17,918 nucleotides of DNA, taken from the NCBI GenBank assembly GCA_900755985.1, contig CAAEIL010000243.1, forward strand, positions 1 through 17,918, given 5' to 3'. Origin of the DNA: Bacteroidales bacterium. GTDB lineage: Bacteria; Bacteroidota; Bacteroidia; Bacteroidales; Muribaculaceae. This document shows, piece after piece, positions 16,004 through 17,918 of the stretch. Both the position numbers and the translations under genes were made by a program. The notes under the pieces are model-generated. The model saw only the letters and a program-made list of their open reading frames with translations. It was not told the origin of the DNA and made no database searches. Numbering within the stretch: the first letter of the stretch is position 1; each line of letters begins with the position of its first letter.

Positions 16004-16639
16004 TTAGCCAATAATTGTTAATGCGTTTAATTTTCTGAGGGTGTTGACCGAAGTGTGGGTGATTTTGGCGATGTTACGGAGTGAGTAGCCTTTCTTCAAG
16101 AGTCGGATTTCTTCGGCGTATTCTTCCTTCAACTGTTCCGTGGTTTTGCGATAGCCAGTCTTGCGACCGACAACACCTCCATTGCGACGGAAGTTGTTGT
16201 AACCGCTCTCCATTCGGCTACGGATAAGGCTTCTTTCCATACTATTGAATTGAGCCAAGATGCCTAACACCAAAGTTGCTATCGGATTGATTTCACCATT
16301 CGGGAGGAGTGTTTCAAGTCCATTCTGATGAATATAGAGGCTGATTTTCTTCTCATTGAAAATCTCAATAATCGAAAGGAAGTCAACAGCGCGGCGGCTC
16401 AGTCGGCTGCACTCGTATATAAGAACCTTATCGACATTATTAACTTCGATATAGTTCAGTAATTCTGTCATTGCTTGACGTTCTTCTACTTTCTTTGCGC
16501 CACTTATCTTTTCGGAGAAGGTTTTGACTACATCGTAGCCCATACGGTCTGCATACTGTTTCAATTCGGCGAGCTGACGGTCATAATCCTGCCCTGCTGT
16601 TGATACTCGCGCATATATGATTGCTTTCGTCTTTTCCAT
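16004..16639 (-). CDS. Serine recombinase (resolvase/invertase family)
   Basis: 211 residues, complete. The catalytic domain starts AIIYARVSTAGQDYDRQ with Tyr9, Arg11 and nucleophile Ser13, continues with SGAKKVEERQAM and YECSRLSRRAVDFL (the conserved SRLxR motif at 78-83), then IATLVLGILAQFNSMERSLI and the E-helix region. A C-terminal helix-turn-helix occupies about 176-205 (LLKKGYSLRNIAK, then TSVNTLRKL). The size is that of resolvase/invertase enzymes, not large serine integrases. Family knowledge: such enzymes invert or resolve DNA between short sites; Bacteroidetes Mpi-type invertases switch promoters. No pair of obvious inversion sites was found nearby, so its target may lie outside the window. 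It is separated from the downstream winged-helix gene by 57 bases containing that gene's promoter, and has its own promoter upstream. Confidence 0.92.
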   Translation of the reverse strand: MEKTKAIIYARVSTAGQDYDRQLAELKQYADRMGYDVVKTFSEKISGAKKVEERQAMTELLNYIEVNNVDKVLIYECSRLSRRAVDFLSIIEIFNEKKISLYIHQNGLETLLPNGEINPIATLVLGILAQFNSMERSLIRSRMESGYNNFRRNGGVVGRKTGYRKTTEQLKEEYAEEIRLLKKGYSLRNIAKITHTSVNTLRKLNALTIIG

Positions 16640-16683
16640 ATTAAATTAATTTTATTTGACTTATGTTATCAATTTCAGCACCA

Positions 16684-16714
16684 CAAAATTACAGCTTGTA
16701 TCATTTGAATCAAA
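16684..16714 (-). promoter_or_regulatory. Promoter of the serine recombinase gene
   Basis: On the minus strand: TTTG (16714-16711), exactly 19 bases, TAATTTTG (16691-16684). The start of transcription would be near 16677, giving a leader of about 38 bases before the ATG at 16639. Confidence 0.68.
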
Positions 16715-16760
16715 ATAATCTTGGCTAGAAAAGGTTAAGAAAAGAAGTAACAAATGATAT
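16699..16760. promoter_or_regulatory. Inverted repeat TATCATTTG / CAAATGATA: candidate operator
   Basis: Perfect 9-base arms at 16699-16707 and 16752-16760, 44 bases apart. The first lies inside the 19-base spacer of the serine recombinase promoter; the second lies where the -33 element of the xre promoter would be (about 24 bases before its -7 box). This suggests that a dimeric regulator, perhaps the XRE protein itself, represses both genes. Inference only. Confidence 0.42.
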
Positions 16761-16768
16761 CTAAAGTT

Positions 16769-16784
16769 AATTTTGTATCTTTGT
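16769..16784 (+). promoter_or_regulatory. -7 boxes of the xre-like gene
   Basis: Two exact TAnnTTTG matches, TAATTTTG (16769-16776) and TATCTTTG (16777-16784), stand back to back. No TTTG occurs at the expected -33 position, which may mean dependence on an activator or a weak promoter. From the second box transcription would start near 16791, only about 10 bases before the ATG. Confidence 0.45.
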
Positions 16785-16800
16785 CCCCAAATTACATATT

Positions 16801-17130
16801 ATGAGAAAGATTTTAGCCAATAGAGTCAAAGAGATATGTACCGATAAAGGCATACAGTTGAAGGAATTAGCCTCTATTATGAATGTCAAACCCGAAAGTT
16901 TAAGCCGAACATTGAACGGTAATCCTCAGTTGTCAAGCCTTGAAAATATCGCAAAGGCGTTGAGTGTAGGGATAGCCGATTTATTTACAGATAAGACTGA
17001 AAACTGTGTCATATCGTCTTCGACTACCCCTTATTCATTACACTCAATTATTGTATATAAGGATAAAACCTACATTGCCAATAACCTCAACGACCTTCTA
17101 AGCCACGTCAGAATGATTTGCGGAGAGTGA
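16801..17130 (+). CDS. XRE-family helix-turn-helix regulator
   Basis: 109 residues. Residues 5-62 are a Cro/CI-type five-helix DNA-binding domain: ANRVKEICTDKGIQLKELA, then IMNVKPESLSRTLNG with the recognition helix, then SLENIAKALSVGIADLF. The last 45 residues (SSSTTPYSLHSIIVYKDKTYIANN onward) look like a short beta-containing dimerisation part. Such proteins act as repressors in mobile elements or as antitoxins. It is divergent from the serine recombinase with a 161-base shared control region holding a 9-base inverted repeat, consistent with a lysogeny-like switch. Its stop codon abuts the end of the convergent 223-residue gene with no intervening base; an antitoxin role with that gene is possible but the convergent layout is not the usual one. 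Confidence 0.85.
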   Translation: MRKILANRVKEICTDKGIQLKELASIMNVKPESLSRTLNGNPQLSSLENIAKALSVGIADLFTDKTENCVISSSTTPYSLHSIIVYKDKTYIANNLNDLLSHVRMICGE

Positions 17131-17802
17131 TTAGGCTGCTTGGGCTAACTTTTTACTAATCACTTCACTGTTAGTATTTGTAGACAGATATGCTTCAATA
17201 TCCTTTTCTGTAACAGTGTTAAGAATGGTGTTCATTTTAATAGCCTCTGCTTCCTCGGCAAATCCGATATTATGCTCTTTGCGCCAAGTGTCATAATCGG
17301 CATTAATGATCGATTTGATTTGGGCAATCACCTCACCCTCTGCATAGTTGGCCTTTTCGATTTGAACGACCGAAGTTATCTTACTCAGTTTCAAAAGGGT
17401 CTTATCTTTCTCTCCTCCCTTGTTCAAGTCATTGATTACGTCAATCATATATCGCTTATTGAGGAACGATTTAGAGAATCCGAGAGTCAATAGTGCGAGG
17501 TATAGTTTCATCTGCTTAATCGCTTCAACACCCTCGACTTTCTCACCTCTCACAAGTCGCTGAAGAGATTTGTTGTTGATAACCTTAGTGTTGCCACACA
17601 GCCAACGGCTGATGGTGCTGATACTCATTCCCTCTTCTGAAAGACGGTTGATAATCCGCAATTCAAGAGACTCTTCATTGCGCTGATAGGCATTGACGAT
17701 AAAGTCTTTATTAGACCACTTTTTGCCAGTGTTATTGAGCATAATAACATAGCTGTCAATACCTCCGAATCGCTCTACATATTCACGGTCAACGACTTTC
17801 AA
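17131..17802 (-). CDS. Unrecognised 223-residue protein of the mobile element
   Basis: I do not recognise this protein. It is soluble, lysine- and isoleucine-rich and mostly helical in appearance. Residues 52-75 (RLSEEGMSISTISRWLCGN) look like a helix-turn-helix, followed by a basic stretch SLQRLVRGEKVEGVEAIKQMK. The C-terminus EVISKKLAQAA resembles a short helical tail. The longest start is TTG at 17802; an ATG at 17742 (MLNNTGKKW) would give 203 residues. The frame remains open upstream to TGA at 17911-17913 without an ATG, through a terminator-like hairpin at 17857-17889, so either start is doubtful and a 5'-truncated gene is possible. No consensus promoter was found upstream. It converges on the xre gene with zero spacing. 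Confidence 0.6.
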   Translation of the reverse strand: MKVVDREYVERFGGIDSYVIMLNNTGKKWSNKDFIVNAYQRNEESLELRIINRLSEEGMSISTISRWLCGNTKVINNKSLQRLVRGEKVEGVEAIKQMKLYLALLTLGFSKSFLNKRYMIDVINDLNKGGEKDKTLLKLSKITSVVQIEKANYAEGEVIAQIKSIINADYDTWRKEHNIGFAEEAEAIKMNTILNTVTEKDIEAYLSTNTNSEVISKKLAQAA

Positions 17803-17856
17803 CGGAATATCGGTTGAGGTTAAGCTATAAAATCCTTCAAAAAAGCGTAATATCCT

Positions 17857-17896
17857 AAGAGCCGAGACGAAAATGTCGCCTCGGCTCTTGATTTTT
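17857..17896 (+). terminator. Terminator-like hairpin upstream of the 223-residue gene
   Basis: AAGAGCCGAG (17857-17866) and CTCGGCTCTT (17880-17889) make a perfect 10-base-pair stem with a 13-base loop; GA and five T (17892-17896) follow on the plus strand. On the minus strand no T-run follows. It would end plus-strand transcripts arriving from the xre side, antisense to the 223-residue gene. Confidence 0.6.
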
Positions 17897-17918
17897 AGGC
17901 GATAATTTTGTCATGTCA

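Larger units (their letters stand above)
13887..17918. mobile_element. One end of an integrated mobile element (other end outside window)
   Basis: From here on the sequence is AT-rich, unlike the 13.8 kb to the left, and carries a tyrosine recombinase nearest the boundary, an excisionase-like winged-helix protein, a serine recombinase, an XRE regulator and an unrecognised gene. Short repeats sit between the chromosomal gene and the integrase, as expected for recombinase-binding arms. The exact left boundary and core site are not identified; no conjugation, replication or cargo gene is seen before the window ends, so element type (ICE, IME or prophage) is undecided. Confidence 0.7.

Noticed and set aside
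16640..16800. Inversion sites for the serine recombinase around its own promoter
   Set aside because: The only inverted repeat is 9 bases and fits an operator; no longer inverted pair flanks a promoter in the visible region.

Overview
The window reads as Bacteroidales chromosome, probably a Muribaculaceae-like gut lineage (phylum-level call firm, family-level call tentative). Reasons: several promoters fit the Bacteroidetes pattern TTTG-N19/20-TAnnTTTG; starts follow A-rich stretches rather than Shine-Dalgarno sites; and the gene set includes families typical of the phylum (DUF1460, DUF2723 glycosyltransferase-like, the acidic DUF2795 protein, long-form myo-inositol-phosphate synthase). Positions 1-13820 are GC-rich; after about 13830 the sequence becomes AT-rich and the content changes to recombinases and regulators.

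Left, chromosomal part: the 3' end of dihydrolipoyl dehydrogenase (1-263); a membrane-anchored DUF1460 amidase-like hydrolase (285-1217); a likely co-transcribed set of a 1363-residue DUF2723 membrane protein (1446-5537), a NodB polysaccharide deacetylase (5566-6186) and epoxyqueuosine reductase QueG (about 6161-7111); exodeoxyribonuclease III with a GTG start (7189-7938); then, in the same frame straight after its stop, a decayed Fic-type winged-helix remnant (7939-8199). Phosphoglycerate mutase gpmA lies on the minus strand (8171-8857), divergent from an MgtC/SapB membrane protein (9075-9800) with a clear promoter. A 349-base gap rich in dyads precedes inositol-3-phosphate synthase (10150-11490), which ends in a textbook terminator. 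A secreted N-acetylmuramoyl-L-alanine amidase follows (11579-13036), then a 561-base gap with repeated AACCTTTGA motifs, a strong promoter and a long leader in front of the 73-residue DUF2795 protein (13598-13819).

Right, mobile part: just past the DUF2795 gene and its terminator lie four TGCGAAnCA repeats and a 10-base palindrome, next to a complete tyrosine recombinase (14014-15360, minus). Behind it come a winged-helix protein likely acting as excisionase or regulator (15365-15946, minus), a serine recombinase (16004-16639, minus), a divergent XRE-type regulator (16801-17130, plus) and an unrecognised 223-residue protein (17131-17802, minus). This looks like one end of an integrated element whose far end is outside the window. 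Two minus-strand promoters (upstream of the excisionase-like gene and of the serine recombinase) match the Bacteroidetes consensus with exact 19-base spacing. A 9-base inverted repeat spans the divergent xre/serine-recombinase control region and is a natural candidate operator.

The most interesting parts are the element's recombination and control architecture, the structured region before the inositol synthase, and the winged-helix remnant in frame after exonuclease III. I cannot demonstrate a wholly new system from sequence alone.
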